From positions 7,434,953 to 7,498,952 of the forward strand of contig CM066913.1 of assembly GCA_033964015.1 (NCBI GenBank): 64,000 nt of DNA. The letters are read 5' to 3'. Below are positions 11,565 to 24,200 of the stretch, one piece after another; the stretch's first letter is position 1; every line of letters starts with the position of its first letter. This stretch comes from Scolanthus callimorphus (taxonomy: Eukaryota; Cnidaria; Anthozoa; Actiniaria; Edwardsiidae). Both the position numbers and the translations under genes were made by a program. Below the pieces are notes generated by a model. It searched no databases. It was not told the origin of the DNA and saw nothing but the letters and a program-made list of their open reading frames with translations.

Positions 11565-11958
11565 TTACCGGGATTGTTTTTCCCACCATTCCGATAGACT
11601 GGGAGAGTTTTAGCCAATCAGATGCAACCATCTCGCTTCTCAACCAATCAAAACGATTCGTTTGACAGCTTAGCTGTCAATCAGTTTGACGTGTTGATTG
11701 CAAGAATGTAAACAAATGTTCAATCTCAGTGCACAATTTCACTACAAATTGCTCTTGTTTTCGTACATTTTAGCTGATTTCTTTACTTTTTTCGCTGGAA
11801 ATACAAACTTAGCGGTACACTTTGTGATCTAGTGTCGACAAATTGCTGAGTTTTTCGATAATTCATTGATTTTTTGGGTAAGGGGGGCCCGATAACTATC
11901 GGGAGGTTACCGGGAGCGTTGAGAAACGCTCGCTCGTGCCCGATAAACTTACCCGTAA

Positions 11959-13052
11959 GGGACGGACCATTTGATACTTGATGGGGAGGGTGGCTGATTC
12001 CCAAAAAAAATATCGAGCAAGCCTCTGACCTAGAAAAAAAATATCGCGCAAGCAAAGCTGGTGGCGAAAAAAAATCGAGCAAGCTCACTCTAAAACTCTC
12101 TCCTAATTTCTGTGTTTTAGGGAACCTGATGCCTTTGTAAACAGAGTGTTTTTTGGTCGGCTCGGGCTGCGCGCTCGCCACATACAACAACAAATAACTT
12201 AGCTTTGGGCGCATAAAAAGCGGATGCTGTGGTGTAGCATTTACAAACTAAAACATCGTACTGGGCTATGATTAATTTTGGAAAATTTCTATGATGTTTT
12301 TTCATGACTCCATTTCTTCAGCGTGATTTTCGTCTCCCAGGAATAAGAATTTCATTCACCTCGTAGTTTGATTTTCAAATCGCGGCGCGCTTCGCGCGCA
12401 TCGAGAAACATAAAGCAAACTACTCAGTTGGTCAGTCCTCCTTCGTAAATTCGTGGACCCTTTGTTTAGTAAGGAGCAAAATAAAAGTTTACAAAGCATT
12501 ATAAGAGATGCCTCCACTCGATCTCGTACAATCTTCTATCTTCGTGCAAGTCTCTATTAACTATTTTGAAATTCAACTTTTAGGCCTCTGGAAATAGGAA
12601 AACTGCGGTATTTTTTAGTAGGGGTAGGAGATCTACCGACCAGTGCCGCAGATTTTTAACAAATTCCAACACAAGGCTCTGTACTGATACACCAAAGAGC
12701 ACTTAGATAAGAAACAGAATCCTGAATCCGAACATCTTCATAGTAGCGAAAATCCAAAATCCGGTGACCAAAAACCCGAGCTGATCTGGTTGCTATAAGC
12801 ATACCATTTCGCAAAATGCTAACATAACAGGAGAGCTTGAAAAGTCGCAATTTATTGAAGTGATCAATTGTCGTTTTGATGGCGCAATATGATATCTCAA
12901 ACCAAAAATTAAAGAAGTATCCAGGAAAAAAAAAATCTAGCACAGTCACGTTCTCGGGAAAAAAAATTCGAGCAGCAAGACTGGTACGCGAAAAAATTTC
13001 GAGCCAAAAAAAATTAGCCACTCCCCCCATCAAATATCAAATGGTCCGTCCC
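11959..13052. mobile_element. Harbinger-like element (GGACCATT family), 1.1 kb copy
   Basis: Inverted ends GGGACGGACCATTTGATA (left) and TATCAAATGGTCCGTCCC (right), flanked by 3-bp TAA (11956-11958 and 13053-13055). It is inserted inside an older inverted repeat whose arms (gggcccgataact... at about 11885-11955, and ...gggcgttttgagaaacgggcccc to about 13115) can be recognised on both sides. Short interior frames on the minus strand (with NFPKLIIAQYDVLVCKC) recur in the copy at 46.1 kb but match no known transposase here. Confidence 0.87.
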
Positions 13053-15184
13053 TAAACTCTCCCGATAAATTTTACGGGTCCGTTAATTACCGGGCGTTTT
13101 GAGAAACGGGCCCCAGGCCCGTCGGCCGGGAACAAAACAAAATCGCGACCAAGAAAACGTTGTATTTCTACCTCGAGAGTATTTTGCAAGTTTTGGTAAA
13201 TCTGCTTTTTTCGCTTAGATATGAGGAAAAATACTTACAGACTTTCCAAATAAGGTAAGGGAGAATTTTCTAATAAGGAGTTTTGCAACGTCGGCAAATC
13301 GACAGTTTTTGGCGAAATTTTCTTGAATCGTTGCCTGCTGTGTACTGGATGAAGAAAATGCATCAGGTTGAACGTACAGTGTTTACACTGTATTTTTCGG
13401 ATTATCTTATTTCACCTAGTCTAAATTCTTCTTATATCTCAAGTAGCCTCGAAGGTGCGCTCGAATGCATGCGAAGGATGTCCTCTGGCGTAGTGTTTGT
13501 TCGCGGGGAGCATGTCCCTGGTCAACTAGTATTTATTGACCTATTGATCTGGAAGGGGGGAAGGGGGGTTAGATACTCCAATGCGAGCTAGTTTTATTCT
13601 TATATTGAGGCAAAATTGCATAAATCATCAAGATCATTGCATTCCCAGACAACTTTACTATTTTACGTTGTCTGAAAATCACGAGCCGCAGGCGCAAAAA
13701 CAAATGCACCACAACACAACAAAATTGTATTCTTTTAATCATGATACAAGATAGCGAATAAGTGAAATATTAAAGAATTCAAAGCTATGTACATTATACA
13801 AATATTAGCATGTGAAAAAGAAAAGAGAACAAAATATGGAGGGCTGTAGTCATATTCCCAGATTATTTCATTCAGGCCTTACAACATATAATTTAAGCAA
13901 TAAAAAGCGGATTTCCGTGTTTTTTAATGCGAGAAACGCACGAGGGAAAAAATTAGGAATCCCTTTAATATTAATATTGAGAAAAAGGCACCCCTTTCTT
14001 ATAATTCTTGCAAAAATGCATGTGTTAAATATGCGCTAAAAGCTCCAAAACGTAGCGCAATATTGAAACCCTTTTCTATAAGTATAAGGCAACAAAAAAA
14101 CTGTTTTTTTTTTTCAACAGAAACTAATTATTTTCAACCCTTTTATATATTCGGCAAAATCGCTACAATTTTATATAGTGAAATTTGCAAAATCACTACC
14201 CTTTTATGCCTTTTATATAATTTGAGCTTCAAAATCCTACCCCTTTCGGGCGGAGCATCCCCGTATAGTTGGACATGGGGGAGGGGGGATGGATAGGGGG
14301 AGGGGGGGGGGGGGGGGGGGGCTTCGGACGTCCACAAAGAGGTGTTGGAGGCTTTTGTTGATGGACTCCTGTGCTATAATCAAAATTAGAATAGATCTAA
14401 ATGCAGGTAAAATCACTAAAATGCAAGTAGCCTGTTCCAACAAATGTAAATAACACAGTCACACTCAAGCAGTTTCACTTTCACAAAAATGCGCGCGAGT
14501 TCATCATGTCAAACATTAAACCGAAGAAAACTAATGTAAAATTCAATTAACGAACTTATTTCTGCTGTCACTGATAACCAGAGTGGAAAACCGCTTTTCC
14601 ATGCTTAATTACTTCTCGTCGGTAGTTCACATGGCGTTGAAGATAAGCCCCCACCAGAAAATTAAAAACGTACCCACCAAGCCGAGAGTAATGAGGCCAA
14701 TCAGTTATCTCCTTAATGGGCAAGAGAGGGGAAGTTAAAGGTCGATACATCTTAATTCTTTCCTTTCAAGAGCTTTTTAGTCAAGGGTTTTTGACAACTG
14801 AAAACATACGATACAACTTTGAATAACGGTACATCGAAAAGGCAATACTGGGCCATTTTGTACCTTTCAAATTATTTCCGAAATTTCTGCCTTGAGCAAC
14901 TACGCCTACGGTCTCTTAAAACTCCTTAAACTTCGACTGGCTCTAGCTGTACCTTAATTGCATTATCAGTATACGCTTATAGTAATCAATGTTCATACAT
15001 TTCATCCACTTCCATTGAAGTGGTGTGATAACAAAGGTCACGCAGATTCTATCATTGCGCGTTTGGAGCTCATAATTAAGGAGCCAACAGTGCAGATCAC
15101 CTGTCAGAGTAGTAGATACTGGCGACGCAGGTATTTGCCTGGCACAGCTTCACTAGATCTCTCCGTACCGCGGCGGGAATTTTT
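13053..15184. other. Intergenic, no gene recognised; poly-G tract
   Basis: Mostly A/T-rich sequence without a supported gene. A 23-base G homopolymer lies at 14302-14324 within G-rich sequence (about 14270-14324). Confidence 0.5.
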
Positions 15185-17029
15185 TTATGCTCGCGTTCCC
15201 CTCATACCCCACCCGGGTACTTGAAAACTCGGAGATACGCCGTCGGAGTTCGACTCGGAAAAATAAAAGTCACCAAAATTACCCATACGTTCAATAAAGC
15301 ATGTGCTGAGTACCCTTTTTCCTTGTAAGATCAATTTTTTGCCAATGTAGTATAGGTAGATTTTTTTACCAGAGGTTTTCCGGAATAATAATCTTGATTG
15401 TGATGAACTTATTGTTGCTTGGTAGTGACTTTCTTCCCAGGTTAGTTCGTCAACCTCGGTAACGTTATATGTCCCAATATAGAACTCTGAATCGACAGGG
15501 AATTTAGCATTTTTGTTTAACTGGAACAAAGTTTCATTCAAAACTGGGAGGACATTTCTCATCGTGTAATCCAAAACAGGATTTGCAATAAGGGCGCCGT
15601 TTGTCAAGTTCGCAACGGTGTTAATAAGTAGGGTGAAACCAAGCTCCATTTCTGGTACAATCCCCATCATAGCCGAATACGTATCCACAGCTCCGCCTTT
15701 AGATCGCACCAAAAAGTGCTTGTGGAAAATCATCTCCCATGGGGAGCCCCATAGAATTTGCCCATCGGATGCAATGCTAGACGGGGCCAGCATCTCACGT
15801 ATATGGCTAAGTTTTAGGACTGAATGATTCCTATAAACTTCATTGAGATACATTCCTAGCTTAGCCATGTCGTTGGCATTTGAATACATTTGCCCCGACG
15901 GACTTATCCAGCCAATGTTCATGAATGGCAGCACCTTTCCTGCTTTATCACACGGAAATGCCATGTTTTGTTGAATCTCTTTCGTTATGTGGAACCCTGT
16001 GTTGCCTAAACCCCAGGGGGTTAATACATTTTTCATCAGCCATTCTTCAAATGTCATGTTTACCTGTGCCCTCTCTGTGAGGAGCCTGCCTAACAAAGCA
16101 TACCCCAAGTTACTATAGCTCGGAAAGGTCCCTGGTTCCATCACAAGACTTCTGTTCCTTAACGCCTTCAACTGACTTGCTGTCGTCTCATTATTCATGC
16201 ACGCTACACACGGAGCCTCTCTCGGCAACCCCGACAGCTGATTTGCAATTTGTCGAAGAGTTATGTTCTCTCCTGTGAAGGGATTATTGATATGGAAATC
16301 AGGGGCATATTTGTTGAGTGGATCGTCCAACGAATCTATAAGCCCTTGCTCGTACATTTTATAGACCATCATTACCGCGAAAACCTTTGTGATGCTTCCA
16401 ATTCTGTAGTGCGTGCTGTCGTTTGGTGGCTCGGGATCATCTGGTTTTTTCCTCCCATAATGACCTCTCCAAATAATTCGATCTTTGTAGTATATATTAG
16501 CCGAAATAGCAGGTAAATGGCTCTCTACATTCACTAATCCTTTAAGGTACTTGTCTATTTTGTCCAAGGTCTTCCTTAACTCCTCTGGCAGAGTGTCTGG
16601 TAGAGGCAACAGCAATGGCGGCAACTGGGGGCAACGTTCAAGGGCAGGATAACTGTCTGTTAAATCCATCGATTTCCCTTCCCCTGAGCTTTCAGATCCT
16701 TTGGCTGATGTCAACTGCCATATAAACAAAGCCAGCATAACAACAGCAACAATGCAGGCTACCAAACTCACCAACTGCCAAATCTTCACACTTCGCTGCG
16801 CCTTGCGAAAGCCCGGTTCTGGCACAAGGTTCTCCATACTGATTTTATTGGTAGCCATGTTCTCGTCAGGTTTGGCCCTTGTATTGTTACAAGTGTCCTT
16901 GTGCGCAGTGGCCGGTTCGCAGTTGACGGAGCTTAAGTCCGTTGCAGGTTCGCCTACAGTTGATGTGAGTGAGCTCGAACCAAGGAATGGGCTGTTGATT
17001 TTAGCGGTGTCAGTTTCCTCGTCTTTCAT
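15185..17029 (-). CDS. LACTBL1: LACTBL1-like serine beta-lactamase-fold protein (paralogue 2)
   Basis: Intronless frame of 614 residues starting at ATG 17027-17029. It differs from paralogue 1 mainly in a longer acidic, Ser/Thr-rich N-terminal cytoplasmic region (about 1-80). One membrane segment follows (about 84-105, WQLVSLVACIVAVVMLALFI), then the beta-lactamase-like domain. The SxxK motif is GSITK (Ser212, Lys215) and the YxN motif is YSN (305-307). The third motif region reads RSKGGAVD (about 442-449), with a lysine-glycine-glycine where paralogue 1 has HGKAG. Several NxS/T sites in the predicted extracellular part would suit glycosylation. The two proteins share blocks along the whole domain (IIWRGH.G, IGSITK, DDPL.KYAP.F.INNPFT, YSNLG.ALLGRLLTE), so they are tandem duplicates that have diverged considerably. 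Function is unknown beyond family membership. Confidence 0.92.
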   Translation of the reverse strand: MKDEETDTAKINSPFLGSSSLTSTVGEPATDLSSVNCEPATAHKDTCNNTRAKPDENMATNKISMENLVPEPGFRKAQRSVKIWQLVSLVACIVAVVMLALFIWQLTSAKGSESSGEGKSMDLTDSYPALERCPQLPPLLLPLPDTLPEELRKTLDKIDKYLKGLVNVESHLPAISANIYYKDRIIWRGHYGRKKPDDPEPPNDSTHYRIGSITKVFAVMMVYKMYEQGLIDSLDDPLNKYAPDFHINNPFTGENITLRQIANQLSGLPREAPCVACMNNETTASQLKALRNRSLVMEPGTFPSYSNLGYALLGRLLTERAQVNMTFEEWLMKNVLTPWGLGNTGFHITKEIQQNMAFPCDKAGKVLPFMNIGWISPSGQMYSNANDMAKLGMYLNEVYRNHSVLKLSHIREMLAPSSIASDGQILWGSPWEMIFHKHFLVRSKGGAVDTYSAMMGIVPEMELGFTLLINTVANLTNGALIANPVLDYTMRNVLPVLNETLFQLNKNAKFPVDSEFYIGTYNVTEVDELTWEESHYQATISSSQSRLLFRKTSGKKIYLYYIGKKLILQGKRVLSTCFIERMGNFGDFYFSESNSDGVSPSFQVPGWGMRGTRA

Positions 17030-18879
17030 CAGGGCTGTCCGTTTTGTGACGCCTATTTGGCGCCAACGAAAATATTGGAAATTGTTTACTGAGGGAGGGC
17101 AAATGGAGTGTAATTATCTACGGCAGCACGAAGAGCCCTCCACTTTATCTTGCTACCCAGGCACATCAAAGACAATCAATTCCATGTCTTCAGTAAACAA
17201 AGGTGTTTGATTAATTTTAATATGGATGAAAAATTAGCGCGCGTCCGCGGCGTTTTGGTTTAGTAGGTGTTTAGCAGAGGTGTTAGCTTATATGTTTTGC
17301 AATAACCGACGCTGAGATAAGAAAAAGTACACATTGGTTTCATTAAAATCATGCGTTAATTATAGCAACAGGAACTTGGGGTGTGACTAGTACAAATTTC
17401 GGTAGATTACGATACCGGCACTGGTCATTCTGAAACGCTGAAAAGTGTTTGTTATGGTCGGTCACCTTTTCATGCTCAAGTACAATCCCGGAACAAAATC
17501 TCGTTCCTTTCCTCTAACTAGCAATCTTATCTTTGACTCTTTACTGTTTGAACATGCAAAACAAATACATTCAGAATAACCGTCAAAAGCAAGCGGTGAT
17601 AGGAAACGAATTTGCATTGAATGATCCGGTGAACACGGTCAGTCATTGCACCTGCTATGATCAATATTAACGAAATCAATCGGAACAAGTTTACAGCCAT
17701 TTTAGGGTCACAATACTAGTACTCAGGACTTTTCTATGTAATTCATCTGCATAGGCTCTATACTTTGTGCAGTGCAGTAGCAAAGGTAATATTTATTCAG
17801 ATTTGGCCTCAGTTTTTGATTTTGATGGAGAGATTAAAGTGATTGAATTTCTGATTGAATTAGTTATGTAGTGCACTACGTGACAATGCCATCATCTCTG
17901 AAACGACAACTGTCTTGAAAGGAACACATTTTTATCAAAATCTGATTGACAGGAAAGCCTTGTGCCCCCAAACAAGTCAGGGTTTTTCATAAATGTTCTA
18001 TGTTATACCTCATGGAGAAAACTTAAATTAAGATGGCTGCTTGTCAAAAGTTTAAAAGAGACTCTTGCCTATTTTTTAACCTCGGTCAAACTTAATTAAG
18101 ATTGAGGCGTCTAATGTCAAGTGAAATCCTTCTCGTATCGTATCTGTAAGCCTATGTTTTGAACCAACTCAAATTTGGATATTGAATTATGAAAAATATT
18201 TTGATAAGGAAATCCGATAAGCCAACCACGAGGACAATTAGTCCCTGCGGGCGAGAATGCATAAATGTAATTTAATTTCAATCTAAATAAAGAAATCTCG
18301 AGAGAGTGAATGGCAGATAGTGTTCCGTGCTTCAAGGTTCATAGGCGGCAGGGGACCATAAAAAGTGGGGGTCCTCATTGTAAGGATGTATGGGGAGAGT
18401 GAAAACACAAAATACAGTGAAAATTTGCCGAAAATACAGTGAAAATTTGCCGAAAAGTGGGGGTGCTCGAACACCCCCTTATATGGCTCCGCCGCCTATG
18501 AGGTTTCAAGCGAGCACGAGATCGAAGCTAGTTGTCCGGTAGATTGGAACGCTACGTTCGCATCGAGGTATATAGTAGTTGATCTGGCAGTTTGGAGGGG
18601 TACCGCAATACAGCACAAAGAATCGAAAATATCGCATATCGCACAAAAAGTAGGGTGGCTTAGCGACAAAACGTACGGGTCATTTTGTGCAATTTCACGT
18701 GAAGGCACCAAATTTGGCATGAATATTCCTTGCAATATTTTGAACAGAACTGGAAGGGGTGCCACACGATTCGCACAGTGTAGGGGTGGGGAGGGGCAGT
18801 TTTGTCACCAAAATGTAAGGCTATTTTTCTAGCCAAAATATGATTGAATTCATGTATTGAATACATCTACGTGTTCCCT
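17030..18879. other. Intergenic / 5' flank of paralogue 2, no gene recognised
   Basis: The first few hundred bases probably hold the promoter of the gene to the left. No further coding region is supported. A directly repeated ~20-base unit (aaaatacagtgaaaatttgcc) occurs at about 18410-18452. Confidence 0.4.
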
Positions 18880-19710
18880 AATAAGTTTTGAAGAATTCCA
18901 GAAAGTTGTTACTTTTTGAAATTAAGAGGGAGGGGAGGGGAATTGTCAAGTTTTCATATTATATTCAATTTGACGTGTCAATTTTAAGTGTGCGAACTTA
19001 CCAAAATTGGCATGTATGTTCTATGGATCACCCCTTTCATCACGCAATATTGATTAATAATATATAATAGTTACCAGAAAATGTAATCCAATTTCCAATT
19101 CTACACATCCGTATTAGTAAAACAGCAAAGTTTCAAAAGAATTACTTGAAAACTTGCTGAGATATGAAGTTTCAAAACTTCGTATTCTGGCTTACTTTTT
19201 ACAAAGACGTCAAGTCGAGGGTGGAGGGCATTGATGCCCGTCCAGCCTCGTTTCGGTGTATTTTCCCATACATTTCTTGTAAAAAAAGCAAGAATACGAA
19301 GCTTTGAAAATTCATATCTCAGTCAGTATATAAGCAATCTTCATCAAATTTTGCAGTTGTACTAATACGGCCTGGAGAATTGAATGCTGGATTTCATTTT
19401 CTGATAACTATTATATATTATAATCAATATTGCATGATAAAGGCCTATAGATTCGGAAGGGGTGCCAAAAATCGGACACCAAGGGGGGGAGGTGAGGGGA
19501 ATTTTGTCAAATTTTCATAATATGTTCGATGTGATGTGTCAATTTTTAAGTGTGCAATGAAATTTGGCACATGTCCTCCATGGAGCACCCTTAGCAGATC
19601 CAGAAGGGGTCCCAAATCGGACAACAAGGGGGAAGGGCAGAGGAATTTTGTCAAATATAATATGTTCAATTTGACATGTCAATTTAAGTGTTCGAAAAGC
19701 ATATACATGC
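18745..19710. repeat. Degenerate satellite-like tandem repeat interrupted by a foldback element
   Basis: Imperfect repeats share the blocks gaaggggtgcc, ggggaattttgtcaa, atgtgtcaattttaagtgtgc and a 'tggagcaccc/ggatcacccc' block (around 18750, 18930, 19455 and 19600). The unit is roughly 130-180 bases and decayed. The foldback element at about 19033-19442 splits the array. Confidence 0.65.
19033..19442. mobile_element. Foldback MITE (CAATATTG family)
   Basis: The two halves are inverted copies: the left arm begins CCTTTCATCACGCAATATTG and the right arm ends with the complement (CAATATTGCATGATAAAGG). Arms are roughly 180 bases, both including the tract that reads cttcgtattctggctt or its complement. 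A half copy occurs at 44053-44285. The target duplication is not clear. Confidence 0.8.
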
Positions 19711-20542
19711 GGTACTGTAAACGCCGTTTCCGCACCTCGGACGTACTTAGATGTATTGTATTATTTAGCGATGTTTTATGTAAATTATGTCAATGGACTG
19801 CTCGTAGAGTGTTTCTAAAAAAAATTGCCACCTTGCGGGAGTTCTGAAAAACAAAATGAGATATCTTCACGCGCCGAAAATGCCCCCCCCCCCAAAAAAA
19901 AAACTGCCCCCCAGAAACAAATGGAGCTCTGTACGCCACCAAACTTTAATCTTACAAAAATTAAAACAATCTTAATTTATCTCGTCCGATCACCGATCTA
20001 AACATTTTGAGCGTTTAGAATGCGCATCTTCCAAAAACCAACAGTAATCCTACGCCCCAGATATAAATGATTTGCATTTCGTGGCTGCCAGCAACCAAGT
20101 CGACCGAAAATAGGTTTTGAGGGAATGTGAGGGACGAGGTCGCTGCCCAAGAATTTAATGATCCTGTTACAATTTCTGAGTTGAGTCCCCGGCCAATAAA
20201 TATAACGATCGTTGTATTTTCTTTAAGATATGCCACAATATATTAATTTCAAATGCCTTATATGAAAGAGGGGTTTTAAGATAAGCCACAATATATAAAT
20301 ATCAAATGCCTTATATAAAAGAAGGGTGGTGACCCTCGAGAACAGCGTTCCCGTAGAGTTTTACAGCAAAGAAATCCAAAGAAAAAAAACAAGGACTCAA
20401 TGAGGTCGAAGGAAGGAGAGAAATGCTTCCATTCCTTCCCTACCTTTTCCCCTTATTTCCCGCCGCGCACTCTATTACTTCAGTTTCTCTGTTATGAACT
20501 CCACGGGAAAGCACGGGCTCACTTTGCCCTCAGAACAAGACT
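19711..20542. other. Intergenic, no gene recognised
   Basis: Contains a C/A homopolymer region (about 19887-19912) and a short direct repeat (aagatatgccacaatatattaatttcaaatgcc-like, at about 20223 and 20279). No supported coding sequence. Confidence 0.45.
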
Positions 20543-20705
20543 AGAGCAGATTTCGTATGACTGTGAAAAGTGCCGCGAAAGAGTTCTACCGCGCCGCGAC
20601 TACGCGATCTCATTCGGTATCTACAGCAGGCCAGGTTCCGTACCGCCACCGCGACAGTACCGCGCCGTGTCACGGCACTTTTCACAGTCATACGAAATCT
20701 GCTCT
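20543..20705. repeat. Perfect 33-bp inverted repeat (hairpin)
   Basis: Arms at 20543-20575 (AGAGCAGATTTCGTATGACT...) and 20673-20705 are exact reverse complements, with a 97-base GC-rich loop. It is probably a very short TIR element or its remnant; no clear flanking duplication was found. Confidence 0.85.
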
Positions 20706-20717
20706 ATACCCTCCTCC

Positions 20718-21243
20718 TGGGCAATTCCCTCTCTATAGGTCCCTCCTTTCCCATTCCGTTTTCGTCTGCGCTTTGTTTTCATTGATTGATCTTGACTAAC
20801 TTTTTCCTTCCCAGTTCCCTCTATAGGTCCCTCCTTTCCCATTCTGTTTTCGTCTGCGCTGTTTTCATTGATTGATATTGACTAACTTTTTCCATCCCAG
20901 TTCCCTCTATAGGTCCCTCCTTTCCCATTCCGTTTTCGTCTGCGCTTTGTTTTCATTGATTGATATTGACTAACTTTTTCCACCCCAGTTCCCTCTATAG
21001 GTCCCTCCTTACCCATTCCGTTTTCGTCTGCGCTTTGTTTTCATTGATTGATATTGACTAACTTTTTCCACCCCGTTCCCTCTATAGGTCCCTCCTTACC
21101 CATTCCGTTTTCGTCTGCGCTTTGTTTTCATTGATTGATCTTGACTAACGTTTTCCACCCCAGTTCCCTCTATAGGTCCCTCCTTTCCTCATTCCGTTTT
21201 CGTCTGCGCTTTGTTTTTACTGATTGATCTTGACTAACTTTTT
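20718..21243. repeat. ~86-bp minisatellite, about six copies
   Basis: Six occurrences of a unit containing CCCTCTATAGGTCCCTCC, then ccgttttcgtctgcgc, then cattgattgatnttgactaac. Units are 84-90 bases. The last unit runs into the 3' end of the glycosyltransferase frame, so the array provides the final codons and the stop codon of that frame. Confidence 0.9.
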
Positions 21244-24200
21244 GCCAGCAAGGAGATATGAGCTAGGTTGTTCATTTGGCTCCAGAACAACAGAGTCTTG
21301 GATAACGTCCTGGCAGGTTTTAGGTGTGGGGTTGAGCTCTGGAATCTCGTAACCAACACTCACTAGATCATATAGCCACGCTTCTGTCAACAGCGCATCC
21401 ATAGGCCCAATAAAGCGCTCGTTTACCATTGATACAATAAGATCTAGTACTCTGCTGAAAAAGTCCTTTCGATCCGACTTCCAGCTCGCTAAGAAGCTAA
21501 CCATCCTGCCCGCGTCATGGTACAGAGCTTTCTCATCAATAAAGTCCAGTAGATAATTGTGCGCATTGCGGCGCTGGTAAGCATTTGGAGAGAAGAATGA
21601 CAAATGACCGCCGATCTCCCATAGCAACCGTTGCCCCCAGTAACCGCGCCATATATCACATACGCGGAATGATACTGTGGTCGGCAACAGCAATGACCAT
21701 AATGCCTTCTGGTGGAAAAACGTATTCTGAGAATTATAAGGTGCAAATGTACCGGATGGAAGAAGTAAGGGAGGAGATTTAGGATCGAATTTGACGTCTA
21801 ATCTTACGTCTTTATCCTTTCTCGTCAAGCGAAAAATTGCATCGACATCTGGATCACCGTCGACCACACCTTGCTGAATTGCTGTTTGAACGCTTTTACA
21901 CTTAACAAACGTTTTCTCGATTGGGGCCGACACCGTTTCCAAGGGGTACCCCCTAGGCCATATAGATCCCTGTCCAAAATTCGCATACGGGTTTACGGTA
22001 GTGGACTTGGTTTTATAAATGTGGAATTCGCCGTTTTCCTTCTCAAAGAATTCTAGTTTCCCAGTTGTGGGATGGTTGTCATCGTCCGTGTCGTAGATGT
22101 ACTTAGCGCCATGTTCGATAGCGTACAAGTAACCAATATTCTTACGCCCGTAGCTTTTATAGGGTAAGAATTCTGTGATGCGGTAACCAAGTTTCTTCTG
22201 ACGTTCGACGCTTAGGAAAACACAGTTGGGATGGCTGAAAAATATAACAGGAGTATTAACTACCATTATTATAACTTTGACGAGCATTGTGAAGTGTTAT
22301 CCAGGCTCTAATGAACATTTTGGCGCGCGAGTCAATCGGCGTTGCGATGGTCACCATAAATTCTCATTTTTGTACTCAATGCTCTCCAAAGCTATAATAA
22401 TAGTAATGTTGTTGAAGTTCTTGGGTGCAAATATGAGCCCGAAAGGGCTATGGGCCAATAGCCCATGAGGCCGCGTGGCCCTTGAGGGCGAGAGGTCTAA
22501 TTGTTTTAGTATCACCCAACTAGTTGGACAAAAAAAGTGAAAAATTGTATAAAAAATCACCAGAAACCTCGACAAATTGAGAAGCGGCCGCCGTTGTTTT
22601 CATGTTCAAAATCGGCGCTTTCGCTACTAGAGGTCTATTGATAATACCAGGAATGATACAGCTACTCGTAAGATCTTGTGTGATTGGATAGGCATAACAA
22701 AGCATCCCAATGTTTCCTCGTTCTATTGTATGACCCTCTATTGTTTTGCACTGAGGGTATCAATCCAATAGGCTTAGATCTTACGAGAGCTGTATCATGA
22801 CCCGATAATAGTTCCCTAGTAGAGTAGCCAATCAGAATGCAGCATTGGCAATAGTACACTAGTTGGGTGATACTAACACGTAATAGATAGTGAGTAGCGA
22901 AAACGCTAGCGCAAAACTTTCTAAAACCATGAAAGTAAATAAGTTTTAGCAACAACTCGAAGGAAGTATGCTAGTGGGTTTCTACTAAAACAATTGAGAC
23001 TACACGTTCTCGTTTTCTATGAGTCAAATAGTAAACTCGGCGTGTTGGAAAATATCATTGATTCTAATTGATACTAATTATTTACGTAACAATTGTAATC
23101 AACACTCACTCTTCTTTTGGAAATAAATCATAGAGCCAGGGAATCATCTCTTCCTAATTCCCAAAACTGGTGCCGAAAACCCGGTCCCTGGACACAATGT
23201 CCAGGGTGCTATTACGATAATATTTATTTTATTTATTTATTTATTTAAACAATATTTTAACAGGACAGTCCAGTTCAGCAATGCTGGTTTGAATGGAGGC
23301 CTGCAGAAATAGACAGAACGAACGACGTGCTCCTCGACAAATCCAGAAAAAGCTGCCAGCACGATGGATAACATTGATACATTAATCAAAACGCGCGATA
23401 CGCACAAGCAACAATGTAACGATTTAATCAAGAAGGCAAGTAGTATCATCAAGTGCGAAGAAGATCCATTCATGGGAGAAATTCGCCTTACGCGGCTAAT
23501 ACAAGAAATCGAGAAACTGGATCAAGCAATACTACTTTCCTTAGGCCTAGGGCATACGTCGAATTTACTCGTATTTAATTCAGTCGAAGCTATTTATCTT
23601 GAAATAGGTACATGTATGCAAATTAGTTCGACTCTAAGACCCCGTCCACACTAACGCGGTTTCGTTTGAATCCGTATACTTTTTGATGCGGTTAGGCCTT
23701 CCGTCCACACTAACACGCTGATCGTTTTCATCGAATCCGTATAACTTTGGAAACGCTCTTAACACTTAAATACATTAACCTATGGTAGCTTACGCTAATA
23801 TCTAGGTGGCGTCAGATCTTACAAACGACGCAAGAACCTTTAAGGTTCTGATAACTGGCAGGGCATTTGACTTAAAAGATTCAAGAGTAGGGGAACCTAC
23901 TACCTCGCTAGGAAGTAGGTTCCATATCCTGATTGACCGAGGAAAAAAAGAGTAAGTAAACGGTAATACTTTAGACTGAATCTGCTTATACTGATTACAG
24001 TTCCCTCTTGATGACCGTAGGTTACGCTGGACACATGCGGGAAACTTGATATCAGCGATGCCTCTGTAGATCTTATAAAACAAGCATACCTGAGAGAGTA
24101 ACCTACGGTCTTCCAGAGTGTCCCACATAAGAGAAGTAACAAGGCCGGAAGTACTAGCTCTTGTGTTGTAGTTGTTAGTAACGAAACGAGCAGCATTCCT

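Noticed and set aside
13283..13591. 102-codon plus-strand frame
   Set aside because: No domain and no coding signature; lies between elements.
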